DNA from: Chlorobiota bacterium
GTDB taxonomy: Bacteria; Bacteroidota; Ignavibacteria; Kapaibacteriales; UBA961
Assembly (NCBI GenBank): GCA_014191195.1
Contig: BJGZ01000004.1
Span: forward strand, 62,001-126,000
Direction of reading: 5' to 3'
DNA length: 64,000 nt
A program made the translations under genes and the position numbers. The notes beneath the pieces were generated by a model, which was not told where the DNA came from, did not search any database, and saw nothing but the letters and a program-made list of their open reading frames with translations. This document shows positions 55,065 to 64,000 of this stretch, piece by piece (the first letter of the stretch is position 1; each line of letters opens with the position of its first letter).

Positions 55065-56255
55065 TTAAGTGTGAGAAAAAGGGGAATCATTGGCAAGCCA
55101 ATCGATTGCAGTATTAGCTAATAAAGCTGCTCCGGTAGATAATGCACTTTCATCCGGGGTAAATCTTGGATTATGAAGTCCGGGCATTGTTTCTTTATTA
55201 TCAGGTCTAACCCCTAGCATCCAAAAAGCGGCTGGTATATAAGCTCCATAATAAGCAAAATCTTCTCCCCACATTTTTGGTTCAAAATCAGCAATTGATG
55301 AACTACCTACAATCTTTTCTGCAGACGTTCTAGCAAATGAAGTTGCTTGTTCATTATTATATACAGCAGGATATCCTCTTAAGATTGTTACAGAGCATTC
55401 GGCACCATGTAATTGACATAGCTTCTCTGAATGTTCTTGAATCATAGTAATAGCCTGTTCTCTCCACATTGGGTCGAAAGATCTTAATGTACCTTTCATT
55501 TCTACAGATTCGGGTATTATATTTGTTGCAGAGCCTCCATGAACTGAAGTGATGCCTAATACTCCAGGTAATAATGGATTCCTACTTTTTGTAATTAATG
55601 TCTGCAAATGCATAATTAACTCAGCTGCAATCACAATTGGATCAATTCCTTGATGAGGTTGTGCTGCATGAGCCCCTTTACCTTTAATTGTCCAATATAA
55701 TTCATCAGCAGAAGCCATTGTTGGACCCGAACAAATCAAGAATGTTCCAGCTGGTGCATCCGGGTAGACATGTTGTCCAAAGATTACTTCAGGTCTAGGA
55801 TTTTCCAATACTCCTGCAGCAACCATAAGGCTTGCCCCACCAGGAACTTTTTCTTCTCCAGGTTGAAAAATCAATTTAACAGTACCTTGTAAAGATGTTT
55901 CACGAGCTTTCAGAACTTTTGCAGCACCTAATAACATAGCAGTATGCGCATCATGTCCACAAGCATGCATAATACCAGGATGTACAGACTTAAAATCAAG
56001 TCCTGTTTCTTCTTCCATGGGTAAGGCATCGATATCTGCTCGAAGGGCTATACAACGGTCTCCATTGCCTATCAAAGCAACAATTCCTGTTTCTGCCACA
56101 ATTTGATATGGTATCTGCATATTATCTAATACAGAGCAAATAAATGCACATGTTTGATATTCTTTGAATGATAATTCTGGATACGTATGTAGATGACGTC
56201 TATTATTAATAATCTCAGAATTAATGGCTTGTATTTCGGATAATATTGTGTTCAT
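55065..56255 (-). CDS. M20 family amidohydrolase (N-acyl-amino acid/hippurate hydrolase-like)
   Basis: Metal-dependent amidohydrolase of M20D type, 396 aa, cytoplasmic (no signal). Typical motifs are ALRADIDALPMEEETGL, MHACGHDAHTAMLLGAA, FQPGEEKVPGGA, and the later AHAAQPHQGIDPI of the dimerisation domain. The Glu/His ligands are complete. It releases amino acids from N-acylated forms; the acyl group is unknown. It lies 12 bases downstream of the giant vWA gene. Confidence 0.93.
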   Translation of the reverse strand: MNTILSEIQAINSEIINNRRHLHTYPELSFKEYQTCAFICSVLDNMQIPYQIVAETGIVALIGNGDRCIALRADIDALPMEEETGLDFKSVHPGIMHACGHDAHTAMLLGAAKVLKARETSLQGTVKLIFQPGEEKVPGGASLMVAAGVLENPRPEVIFGQHVYPDAPAGTFLICSGPTMASADELYWTIKGKGAHAAQPHQGIDPIVIAAELIMHLQTLITKSRNPLLPGVLGITSVHGGSATNIIPESVEMKGTLRSFDPMWREQAITMIQEHSEKLCQLHGAECSVTILRGYPAVYNNEQATSFARTSAEKIVGSSSIADFEPKMWGEDFAYYGAYIPAAFWMLGVRPDNKETMPGLHNPRFTPDESALSTGAALLANTAIDWLANDSPFSHT

Positions 56256-56267
56256 ATTTTCTATTAT

Positions 56268-59200
56268 TTAATCATGTATAAATGATTGGCTTTGCTGATA
56301 TATTCCATTATGAACAATCACTGTATAAAAGCCTTGAGGAATATTCGGTAGCATGTATTCATAAAGACCAGATTTCTTGAATTCTTTATTCATTAATGGA
56401 AATATTCTCCCTTTGATATCTACTACTATTGCATCAGAAATTGCTTCAAATGGCAAAGAAATATGAACAATTGTAGAGGAATAAGGCATATCAACAATTG
56501 AAATTGCTAATGGAATTCCATTACTTCCAATAATTCTTCCTGGATTATAGCAAACAGGTTGTAATTCAGTATTAATCGATCCATAACCTGTATCTATACA
56601 AGGAGTATTAGTTGTTAATATAATCTGTATGGGTAGTTTTTTATCTATGTTTAAATATGAATCAAAGGTACACTCAGCTACTTGATTTTTTGGGAATGCT
56701 ATTGATGGAATAGTTGCTTTACCTTCTATCAATGCTATACCTTTTCCATTGTCAATAGAAGTTGATGTCCATTGCCAATTATTATCCAATGAGACAATTG
56801 AATTTCGCAGTGAATACAATGAGGGATCATAGAGTAATGATAATGTGCATGCTTGTAATAGTGGTTGCGTTAAATCTTTAGATAATGTAGCTGAAATTGA
56901 AATCTTTTGTGATTCACCGGGCTTTACAGAAAACAATTGATTTGAAGATGTAATAGTAACTGAAGAAGCAATCGTTTCTGCTTTCCCAAATATCATAACA
57001 GTATATATCGAAGAATCCTCTGAAAGTAAATGAAGTTTTGCTTCATATGATTGTTTTCCATCAGGAATAAATTGCACAGGAAATCTTGTTTCTCCATTTG
57101 CTGGAATGATAAATGGTAGATTTACTAATGCATTGATATGAGAAGCATTTGTAGATAGTGAAAACTCCCAATTCATACCAATAATAGCAATATCTTGTGC
57201 ATTAGGATTTTTAATTGCTAGCGATTTCATAGCTTTATCACAGCTATTTATAGTGCCAAAATCCAGTACTGTATCTGGTAATAATTCAGATGAAATGCCG
57301 ATACCTTGTATAAGAACACTATCAAAGGTGAGTGGATTTTCTTCTGGACCCGCAATTGCATCGTGTTCAAATACCAAATATGCTGTTCTTAGTCCTGATT
57401 TTATAGGTTTAAATCCGATAAAAGTTTTGTGACTATCTAGTATACTCAAGGAATTTGGTAATACAGAAAGAGAATCAAGTGTAAAATCTCCAGCATTGTG
57501 TGAGAGTAATGCTGACTTCACATACATATTCATGTTTTGTGAAGTATTAATAGTAGATATAAGGCCAATCTCCGAAGATTTTATCCCTGTTTTACTATCA
57601 GCAAATGTATATCCTTTAGATGAAAATACGGGTAAAATTCCTATTCCGTCTAAAGAAGCCAATAGGGGAGATTGTAACTTTTTACATTCTACCATCAAAG
57701 TATCATGATATTGTATTGTATCTGTTGGTGTAAAAGTTACCGATAATACTGCTGAATCTCCAGGCAGAATTGTCATTGGTAATGAGATAGTATTATCAAG
57801 CACAAAATGACTTATATCTTTATTCGATAATGATATAATGGTTAAAGGTATTTCACCTTCATTTTTAAACAAAGAGAATAATGTTTTATTCGTTTTTACT
57901 CTTCTTTGATTCCATTGAATTGGTATTAACGAAGCAGACATTGCATATGCTTCCGCATAAATAGATGCTTGTACATTAATGCAAGAATTACCTAGAACGA
58001 TAATAGCTTGTTTCTTTCCGCTAGTTGTTGGAGAAAATCGTATGATACATGGAATACAAGAATCGGGTTGCATCAAAGTGCCTGCATTAGGTTGTAAAAC
58101 TTCAAATTGTGTAGAATCAATTCCTTGAATAATTGATTGATCTAATACAACTTGTGCTTTACTTCTATTGCATAAAAAGCCATTGAAAACGCTATCTTTT
58201 TTGTCTCCAACAACCACGCCTTCAATACCTGTAAAATTGATTGTAGAAGCAGTTATAGTAAGAAGCGGAGTTGTTATCGAAAACGGTGCATCACTTTCGT
58301 CAAATGGTGTCATTATTCTTCCAGACACTCTAATGGCTATATCTTGTAAACCAATACTTTTAAATGAAGTATCACTTAAAGTAAGAGTATTTTTATAAGA
58401 TTTAATCGTATACACATAACCAAGAGTATCTTTTGCTGTATCAGCAGGTATTTTAGGATATGCTTTGGAGATACTATCTTTTAGCATTAAAAAATTACCA
58501 TTTGCATCAAAACTTAAAGTAAAAAGCTTTGGTAAAATTGTAATTATGCTAGAAGTTTTACCAGCTTTTAATTGGACACTTAATTGTCCATTATAGGTAC
58601 CAGTTAGATAATAATTACCAATAGAATCCTTGCCTATATTATGAGCAATCAAGCTTTGTTGTGTACCAAGAATTTCTTTTGACCAATCAATATTTCCATT
58701 AGAACTAATTTTACTGAGGATTAACGATTGTCTGCCAGAATTGACAGTCCTAACAATATCAGAAATATGATACATATTATCGGCAGAATCTACAATCACT
58801 GCTTTGCCCGCACAAGAAGTATATGGTAAATATTTTGGATAAAATACAGAGCTAGTTTTTAACCAATTTACGGTTTGATCTTTGCATTTAGCAATAAACA
58901 TATCTTTATTTCTTGTAGAGCTAATGCTTAATGAATTAGCTGTTAATTGTTTATCATAGGTTCCTGTAAATGCAAAAGAAGATGCATCTGCAGAAACGCC
59001 AATTCCTCCAATTGTGTCTAAACCAATACCGCCTGCAGTAGCATTATAAATACTTCCATACCTAGAAGTAAATGCAGAAACCCTTATCATATAATTATCT
59101 TGTTTTGGGGCTTTCCACTTATAACTTAATCTTGTTGCTGAATTTGATATTAGATGCCATGATGCACCGCCATTACTACTATAATGGATTCTTACAGTAT

Positions 59201-60527
59201 CTGATGCTTCTACTCCGCCCCATGTAATAAGAATTGAATCACAAGAACTAAATACTTCAGAACCATTTGGACTTATAAGTACAACTTTTCTTGAACCACC
59301 GCTTAAGTATAATGGAGCCGAGGAACAAGGAGTGCCATTTATTCGAACAAATCCTGTGCGAACATCTCTTGGAGAAGTTTGGGTAAACTGAGCGGTTACT
59401 GCTCTTGATTGGTCTTTTTTTAGAAGGAATGGCGGAGCTGAGCCACCCCAATTAATAATAGAAAAATTAGCAGGTAAGCTAGAAAAAAATCCTGTTACAT
59501 TTATATCACTATTAATAGCTGTAATTGTATACTGTTGAGTAGCTGTCTGCCCAATAGCAATATCAGGGAATGGTGGCAAAGTGATAGCAGAATTTTGAAT
59601 ACGTGCTATACTATTTGCAGGTGCAGTATACGTAAAGGTTTGTCTTAAATTAGTGGGCTTATAAGTAAGCTGCACTGTTCTATTTAAACTTTTATCATCG
59701 CATCCATATGGTGCAATATATGTAAGCCAGCAATATGTAATGGTAGGCCTAGTATTGCCTAATTCTTTATAAATATTTACTAACATTTCTTCATTATATG
59801 CTACAGAAGTAGTTCCACCAGTTTGAGATGCTATTGTGCGTAAATCTGGGCTGGCATCAAAAGACAAAGCAATTGCGTATAAAGTAGTATTTAATGACTT
59901 TAATTGATTAATAATGCTATTTGTTTGTGGCGCTTGGGTTGGGGTTCCATCTGTAAGAAAAATAACTACTCTTCTTATCCAAGATGGTGTAGTTTTAAAT
60001 AATGCAACAACACTATTTTTGGGGTCGATTAATGGATTATCATATATGGTTGCTCCGATGCCATAGCTAATTGCATCTATTGCATTTAACACAGATTGAG
60101 CATTATTTTGAAATCCTAAATGTATATATGAATTGCCATTAAATGTAACAATAGCACATTGTGTAGTTCCATTAAATATCAACGAATTAACAAAGTTTTT
60201 AGCACCATTTTTTACCCATTCTAATTTTGTTCTTCCATTACTCATTTTTTCATTCATGGATTCGCTAATATCCAAAACCATTACTACATTTACAGATGGA
60301 TCATTGACTGCAGTTGAGCATTGAACTGATAAGCCATTTTGCATTACTTGTCCATTTTCTACAATACTAAAATCTGTTGATTTTGCATTATTAAAAATAG
60401 TACCTCCACCATATGCTTTAATTGTTGGGAATTGGCTAGCATCAATCCCTGTAAACTGTGCATTTACGCTAAAAAAGGGACATGAACATATAAAAATGAT
60501 AATCGGGAGTATTAAACGGTACATCAT
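56268..60527 (-). CDS. giant secreted vWA protein with C-terminal T9SS-like tail
   Basis: 1419 aa, signal peptide about residues 1-23 (IIIFICSCPFFSVNA). The von Willebrand A domain (about 75-255) has a complete MIDAS: DISES (Asp86, Ser88, Ser90), the Thr in YGIGATIYDNP and FLTDGTPTQ. The middle contains ASPM-SPD-2-Hydin-like (choice-of-anchor D) Ig repeats, marked by FSPTTSGKKQAIIVLGN, VTFTPTDTIQYHDTL and QFIPDGKQSYEAKLHL. The last about 80 residues (VDIKGRIFPL, PQGFYTVIVHNG) resemble a T9SS sorting tail. It is likely a surface adhesion protein. It is the first gene of a vWA-M20-DCC run. Confidence 0.85.
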   Translation of the reverse strand: MMYRLILPIIIFICSCPFFSVNAQFTGIDASQFPTIKAYGGGTIFNNAKSTDFSIVENGQVMQNGLSVQCSTAVNDPSVNVVMVLDISESMNEKMSNGRTKLEWVKNGAKNFVNSLIFNGTTQCAIVTFNGNSYIHLGFQNNAQSVLNAIDAISYGIGATIYDNPLIDPKNSVVALFKTTPSWIRRVVIFLTDGTPTQAPQTNSIINQLKSLNTTLYAIALSFDASPDLRTIASQTGGTTSVAYNEEMLVNIYKELGNTRPTITYCWLTYIAPYGCDDKSLNRTVQLTYKPTNLRQTFTYTAPANSIARIQNSAITLPPFPDIAIGQTATQQYTITAINSDINVTGFFSSLPANFSIINWGGSAPPFLLKKDQSRAVTAQFTQTSPRDVRTGFVRINGTPCSSAPLYLSGGSRKVVLISPNGSEVFSSCDSILITWGGVEASDTVRIHYSSNGGASWHLISNSATRLSYKWKAPKQDNYMIRVSAFTSRYGSIYNATAGGIGLDTIGGIGVSADASSFAFTGTYDKQLTANSLSISSTRNKDMFIAKCKDQTVNWLKTSSVFYPKYLPYTSCAGKAVIVDSADNMYHISDIVRTVNSGRQSLILSKISSNGNIDWSKEILGTQQSLIAHNIGKDSIGNYYLTGTYNGQLSVQLKAGKTSSIITILPKLFTLSFDANGNFLMLKDSISKAYPKIPADTAKDTLGYVYTIKSYKNTLTLSDTSFKSIGLQDIAIRVSGRIMTPFDESDAPFSITTPLLTITASTINFTGIEGVVVGDKKDSVFNGFLCNRSKAQVVLDQSIIQGIDSTQFEVLQPNAGTLMQPDSCIPCIIRFSPTTSGKKQAIIVLGNSCINVQASIYAEAYAMSASLIPIQWNQRRVKTNKTLFSLFKNEGEIPLTIISLSNKDISHFVLDNTISLPMTILPGDSAVLSVTFTPTDTIQYHDTLMVECKKLQSPLLASLDGIGILPVFSSKGYTFADSKTGIKSSEIGLISTINTSQNMNMYVKSALLSHNAGDFTLDSLSVLPNSLSILDSHKTFIGFKPIKSGLRTAYLVFEHDAIAGPEENPLTFDSVLIQGIGISSELLPDTVLDFGTINSCDKAMKSLAIKNPNAQDIAIIGMNWEFSLSTNASHINALVNLPFIIPANGETRFPVQFIPDGKQSYEAKLHLLSEDSSIYTVMIFGKAETIASSVTITSSNQLFSVKPGESQKISISATLSKDLTQPLLQACTLSLLYDPSLYSLRNSIVSLDNNWQWTSTSIDNGKGIALIEGKATIPSIAFPKNQVAECTFDSYLNIDKKLPIQIILTTNTPCIDTGYGSINTELQPVCYNPGRIIGSNGIPLAISIVDMPYSSTIVHISLPFEAISDAIVVDIKGRIFPLMNKEFKKSGLYEYMLPNIPQGFYTVIVHNGIYQQSQSFIHD

Positions 60528-60600
60528 AGGATTTTCATATAAGAAAGAAAATTAGATATTATGTTATTGTAATGCTGCATATCGACACTAAAATAAAACT

Positions 60601-61314
60601 TTATTGCCAAGTATATTGTATAATAGAACTTACTGCAATTGCAGCTGTTTCTGCTCTTAATCTTCTATTGCCTAAAGACAAAGTTTGAATCGTAGAAATT
60701 GATGAAATTATCTGCAATTCTTGAGCAGAAAAACCTCCTTCTGGACCAATAAAAGCGATTATCGAATTGTTATTAGTATTGGTATACTCAGGATAATCGA
60801 TGCTATTCTTACCACTTGGATCAGCTAATATATGGATAGTATATTGTGCAGAAATAGTAAGCAACTCATTAATTGTAATGGGTTTATGTAAAACAGGTAA
60901 TATACTTCTTTTGCATTGTTTTAAGGCAGATACCATTTTACTCATTAATCTTTTTTCATCACAAGAATGCGATTCAGCATGAGTACTTATTAAAGGGTAA
61001 AAGTCTGTTATACCTAATTCAGTAAGTTTTTCAATCATGTATTCCATTCTATCTTTATTATGCAATATTCCTATTGCAATAGCAAATCTACCGGGTAATT
61101 CATGAATATTTTTTCTTATTTCATGAATAGAAAATACAGCTTGATAACTATTGATAGATTCTACAGTACATAAAGCAATTAAACCAGTACCAGAGCTTAA
61201 AAGAACTCTTTCACCTATCTTTAGTCTAAGCGATTTAGCATGTTTTACTTCATCTTTTTCTACACTGATAATTGTAGAATCTTCATGAAGATCGGGAGCA
61301 TATAGACAATCCAT
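60601..61314 (-). CDS. rsmE: 16S rRNA m3U1498 methyltransferase
   Basis: SPOUT-class methyltransferase RsmE, 237 aa. The N-terminal PUA-like part has EVKHAKSLRLKIGERVLLSSG. The SPOUT domain shows the deep-knot motifs IIAFIGPEGGFSAQEL and LSLGNRRLRAETAA. It methylates U1498 of 16S rRNA. It is 13 bases after rluE, in one operon with the AddB-like gene. Confidence 0.96.
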   Translation of the reverse strand: MDCLYAPDLHEDSTIISVEKDEVKHAKSLRLKIGERVLLSSGTGLIALCTVESINSYQAVFSIHEIRKNIHELPGRFAIAIGILHNKDRMEYMIEKLTELGITDFYPLISTHAESHSCDEKRLMSKMVSALKQCKRSILPVLHKPITINELLTISAQYTIHILADPSGKNSIDYPEYTNTNNNSIIAFIGPEGGFSAQELQIISSISTIQTLSLGNRRLRAETAAIAVSSIIQYTWQ

Positions 61315-61327
61315 TGTTTATCAAAAA

Positions 61328-61891
61328 TTAAGCAAAAATTGAATTTAATTCATTGGCAGTTATTTCTCGCCAAGTACCAGGATGAATATCATTAGGCCTA
61401 AAATTTCCAATAGCTACTCTTATCAATCGTAAAGTTGGATATCCAATTGCAGCTGTCATTTTTCTCACTTGACGATTTTTACCTTCTATCAAAGTAAGAC
61501 TAATCCATGAATCAGGAATAAATTTTCTTACTCTTATAGGTGGATTTCTGGGTTCTACGGTTGGATCTGTCAATATTTCAGCATTACCTGGTAAAAGCAT
61601 TCTACCTTGTATACTTAAGGTTCCTCTTCGAATGGAAGATAAGTCTGAATCTTGAATAGAACCTTCTACTTGGACCCAATATGTTCTTTTATGAGCATGA
61701 TTTGGATGTAATAAGGCATTATTTATATGTTTCTCATCGCTTAATAATAATAATCCTTCAGAGTCAGCATCTAATCTTCCAAGTGGATAAACACCATGTG
61801 GAAAATTAAAATCAGATAATGTTCGATATGTGCTGGAATCAGATGTAAACTGAGAAAGAACACCAAATGGTTTATTAAATGCTATAATCAT
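61328..61891 (-). CDS. rluE: RluE-type pseudouridine synthase
   Basis: 187 aa pseudouridine synthase without an S4 domain, as in RluE (23S rRNA 2457, inferred). The catalytic motif GRLDADSEGLLLL contains Asp41. The terminal motif is EGKNRQVRKMTAAIGYPTLRLIRVAIGNF. It overlaps the AddB-like gene by four bases (ATGA) and precedes rsmE. Confidence 0.92.
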   Translation of the reverse strand: MIIAFNKPFGVLSQFTSDSSTYRTLSDFNFPHGVYPLGRLDADSEGLLLLSDEKHINNALLHPNHAHKRTYWVQVEGSIQDSDLSSIRRGTLSIQGRMLLPGNAEILTDPTVEPRNPPIRVRKFIPDSWISLTLIEGKNRQVRKMTAAIGYPTLRLIRVAIGNFRPNDIHPGTWREITANELNSIFA

Positions 61892-64000
61892 AAATGTGGA
61901 TCTATCTCTTCGGAAAATTGTTCAGAAAGCGAAGGAATTTTAGTATATATTCTACAAATAGATGAAAAATCACAATATGTACATGAAGCTTTATTAAGTG
62001 GTTTTACAGGAAAATACCCTTCTTTCATTTTTAGGATTTCTTGATCTGTTTTTTCCAAAATTGACTGAATTTTTTCTTCAATATCACCTTTTTTGTTAAA
62101 TGCAGTCTTTGACTCAAATTTTTGCAGTGAATAATATGTGGGGTTTGCTGCTTTAGGATCTATACTATTGTATTGATGTTCTAAGATATATTGTGCAGCC
62201 TTAATATAGAGAGGCATCTGCAATTTATTCCCGCTTTCTACATCTTTTTGGCTTATTAATAGGTTTCCTGTTTTATAATCAATAATCTTAAAAGTTGAAT
62301 TATCTAAGGAGATATCAATTCTATCTATTTTACCTTGTAAAAGTATCTGATTGGTAATGTGTATTGGTGGAATCTGATTGCTTCTTTTATATGTATCTCC
62401 AAAACTTGTTTCGAATAAAGCAGGGAATAATCCATCTTTTTGGGAATCGATTTCACCATCAAGCCATCTACTTAAAGTACCCTTTATACCTTGAGTGATA
62501 TCACCAAACATAGTTCTTTTCTCAAGTTCCATAAAGGGATGATCATAATACATATATGATAATTCCTCTACAGCGATGCTGTGTAATAGTGCTTGATATT
62601 CATTACGTTTAGCTGGTATTAATTGAACTTTAGGCACAATCGAATCACTATATTCTTTTTGAATGTATGTATAAAAACGATAGAAAATAGAATGATATAC
62701 ATTACCTCGTTCTAAAGAAGAGAACCAATTTGATTCTGTTTCGGTAGAGGGTAACTTGAGTATTCTGTCTGCAAAATATTTATATCCACAATCAATATAT
62801 TCATCTAATTCAGTAACTGAAAAAACTTTATGATCAGATATGGTTTTAATTGCGCTATCATGGAGTGGATTGGATAATCGTTCTGTAATTCCTTTTGCAG
62901 ACCAATAATAAGCTGCATGAGTCATAATCGATTTCAATTCTGATTGATTATCATTTTCGTCATCTTCATTCTTTAATCGATAATAAATATGTTCAGCATG
63001 AGAAGTATAAGCTTGTAAAAAATCAGATTTGCCTGCAATTTTTTTAGTATCAGAAATTGTGCAAAGAGTCTGATTCTCAACTGTCATTTTAAGGATAGCG
63101 TCTACAAATTGAGAACGAATTAAATGCTCGCCATTTTTGCTATTAGTTGGATAACTAAATAAATAGGATCTTGGAAAATCAATAGGGGAATGATGAATTA
63201 ATGCCAAATAGAACTGCATCCTTTCTCTTCTGATATGCCTTTCTTCTGATTCTTTTAACTCTTTTCCCATAAATGTATCGGCTGTATAATGCAAGGGGAA
63301 AACTCCGTCAACCATGCCACACATAATGATAAGCTTAAAATCTAATTCACGAATTTGTTCTAATGAAGTAATTGTAATTCCTGTTCCATGTTTTTCTTTA
63401 ACTTGAAATTTAGCCCCGCGAATTGTTGTCTGTAAGCGTTTACAATATTCTTGAAATGTTAAAAATGTATGTGTTTGTGAATGTTCCAGAATAAAAGTTA
63501 ATTCTTGAACTGTATCGATAAATGTTTTTAATGCTCTGACATCTCTTTCAATTTCTTCTTTCATAGAAATTGACGTGAATGCTTCAGACAACACTTCTTG
63601 TTGTAATGGTAATTCTTCTATAGATTGTAGAATTCCAAAATGCTGCAAGGTTGTTTGTATACATCCAAGAAATTCTTTTGTTGAGCATGTTTTCTTAGCA
63701 CGTGGCAACAGTGATTGAATCGTTTCTATAGCTGAATAGATTCGTGTTGCAGAACTCAATAATCCTTCAAACTCTTTTACTTTTGCCATATCATTTTGGG
63801 TACGAAAAGCGTTCACATTATGCGTGTATTTAGCAATGATATGTTGTAATTGATTAAGCCAATTTGTTTCTGTATTATAATGTGAAAACTCACTTTTTAA
63901 TCGTTCTTTTCTGGTAATTAATTCAAAATCAATAGAAAGCCTATACATTTCTGCCGCAGAAGTATTGGGCAAACGGATATACGCACTACTAAATATTTTT
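61888..64000 (-). CDS. PD-(D/E)XK nuclease/helicase-like protein, AddB type (5' partial)
   Basis: The frame is open to the window edge (KIFSSAYIRLPN precedes the first TTG candidate at 63972), so the N-terminal helicase-like part lies outside. Visible are a helicase-family block (IMCGMVDGVFPLHYTAD), an arginine-rich RHIRRERMQFYLAL, and the C-terminal RecB-type nuclease domain with LQGKIDRIDI and IIDYKTGN (catalytic Asp and Lys). The last 30 residues hold CTYCDFSSIC, Cys of an iron-sulfur cluster typical of AddB. It likely acts in double-strand break end processing with an AddA-like helicase. Confidence 0.85.
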   Translation of the reverse strand, partial: KIFSSAYIRLPNTSAAEMYRLSIDFELITRKERLKSEFSHYNTETNWLNQLQHIIAKYTHNVNAFRTQNDMAKVKEFEGLLSSATRIYSAIETIQSLLPRAKKTCSTKEFLGCIQTTLQHFGILQSIEELPLQQEVLSEAFTSISMKEEIERDVRALKTFIDTVQELTFILEHSQTHTFLTFQEYCKRLQTTIRGAKFQVKEKHGTGITITSLEQIRELDFKLIIMCGMVDGVFPLHYTADTFMGKELKESEERHIRRERMQFYLALIHHSPIDFPRSYLFSYPTNSKNGEHLIRSQFVDAILKMTVENQTLCTISDTKKIAGKSDFLQAYTSHAEHIYYRLKNEDDENDNQSELKSIMTHAAYYWSAKGITERLSNPLHDSAIKTISDHKVFSVTELDEYIDCGYKYFADRILKLPSTETESNWFSSLERGNVYHSIFYRFYTYIQKEYSDSIVPKVQLIPAKRNEYQALLHSIAVEELSYMYYDHPFMELEKRTMFGDITQGIKGTLSRWLDGEIDSQKDGLFPALFETSFGDTYKRSNQIPPIHITNQILLQGKIDRIDISLDNSTFKIIDYKTGNLLISQKDVESGNKLQMPLYIKAAQYILEHQYNSIDPKAANPTYYSLQKFESKTAFNKKGDIEEKIQSILEKTDQEILKMKEGYFPVKPLNKASCTYCDFSSICRIYTKIPSLSEQFSEEIDPHL

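Noticed and set aside
54643-60527. Minus-strand vWA-M20-DCC run as a defence system
   Set aside because: The vWA protein has a signal peptide and T9SS-like tail, and the M20 and DCC proteins are metabolic types, so a defence role has no support.
1-64000. CRISPR array, IS element or prophage
   Set aside because: No regularly spaced repeats, transposase, integrase or phage structural genes were seen.

Overview
The window is a 64 kb piece of an AT-rich bacterial chromosome with densely packed genes. Several features point to the Bacteroidota/Chlorobiota (FCB) superphylum, most likely an Ignavibacteria- or Kapaibacteria-like lineage. These are secreted proteins with C-terminal type IX secretion (T9SS) sorting domains, a PorV/PorQ-type outer-membrane protein, a GWxTD-domain protein, a DUF5686 protein, TonB-dependent receptors with N-terminal carboxypeptidase-like domains, and promoters with the TAnnTTTG -7 element. 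Lineage is inferred from gene content; there is no rRNA gene in the window.

Layout. 1-7.1 kb: hflX (5' end outside the window), then a minus-strand block with mnmM-like methyltransferase, cinA, a GT2 glycosyltransferase, an SDR oxidoreductase and uvrB. 7.2-12.4 kb: queA, an N-terminally short NAD(P)H/flavin oxidoreductase, an M32 carboxypeptidase and an orphan ABC-type solute-binding lipoprotein. 12.6-23.4 kb: a secretion/uptake region with a BNR-repeat T9SS cargo protein, a TonB-dependent receptor, a 1402-aa secreted protein and a PorV-like protein. 23.4-30.8 kb: a tight run of GWxTD protein, LpxL-type acyltransferase, GT9 heptosyltransferase-like protein, rluB-like pseudouridine synthase, DUF5686 protein and a phosphoribosyltransferase, ended by tRNA-Pro(UGG) on the opposite strand. 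31-38 kb: a structured leader before an amidohydrolase-like protein lacking metal ligands, an ATPase-less LonC-like protease, msrB, a decayed epimerase pseudogene, a DUF1566-like secreted protein, a small T9SS protein and an esterase. 38-46.8 kb: lipoprotein, TonB receptor, PhoD-type phosphatase with sorting domain, uvrA, a flippase-like membrane protein and a CrcB/FluC fluoride channel. 46.8-64 kb: hisS, a putative barrel protein, rlmI, a TonB receptor under a TPP riboswitch, a ubiquitin-like small protein with a lipoprotein, a DCC protein, an M20 amidohydrolase, a 1419-aa von Willebrand A protein, rsmE, rluE and an AddB-like PD-(D/E)XK nuclease (5' end outside the window).

Themes. The envelope is the dominant topic: three TonB receptors, at least four proteins with T9SS-type tails, PorV, and lipid A/LPS-type acyl- and glycosyltransferases. 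RNA modification (MnmM, QueA, RluB, RluE, RlmI, RsmE) and DNA repair (UvrA, UvrB, AddB-like) make up most of the housekeeping genes. There are signs of gene erosion: a pseudogene with only its two ends left, and two proteins that appear to have lost N-terminal modules. The most interesting items are the riboswitch-controlled putative thiamine receptor, the neighbouring ubiquitin-like protein ending in Gly-Gly plus five residues, and the two-hairpin RNA leader at 31.1 kb. No IS element, prophage or CRISPR array was seen.
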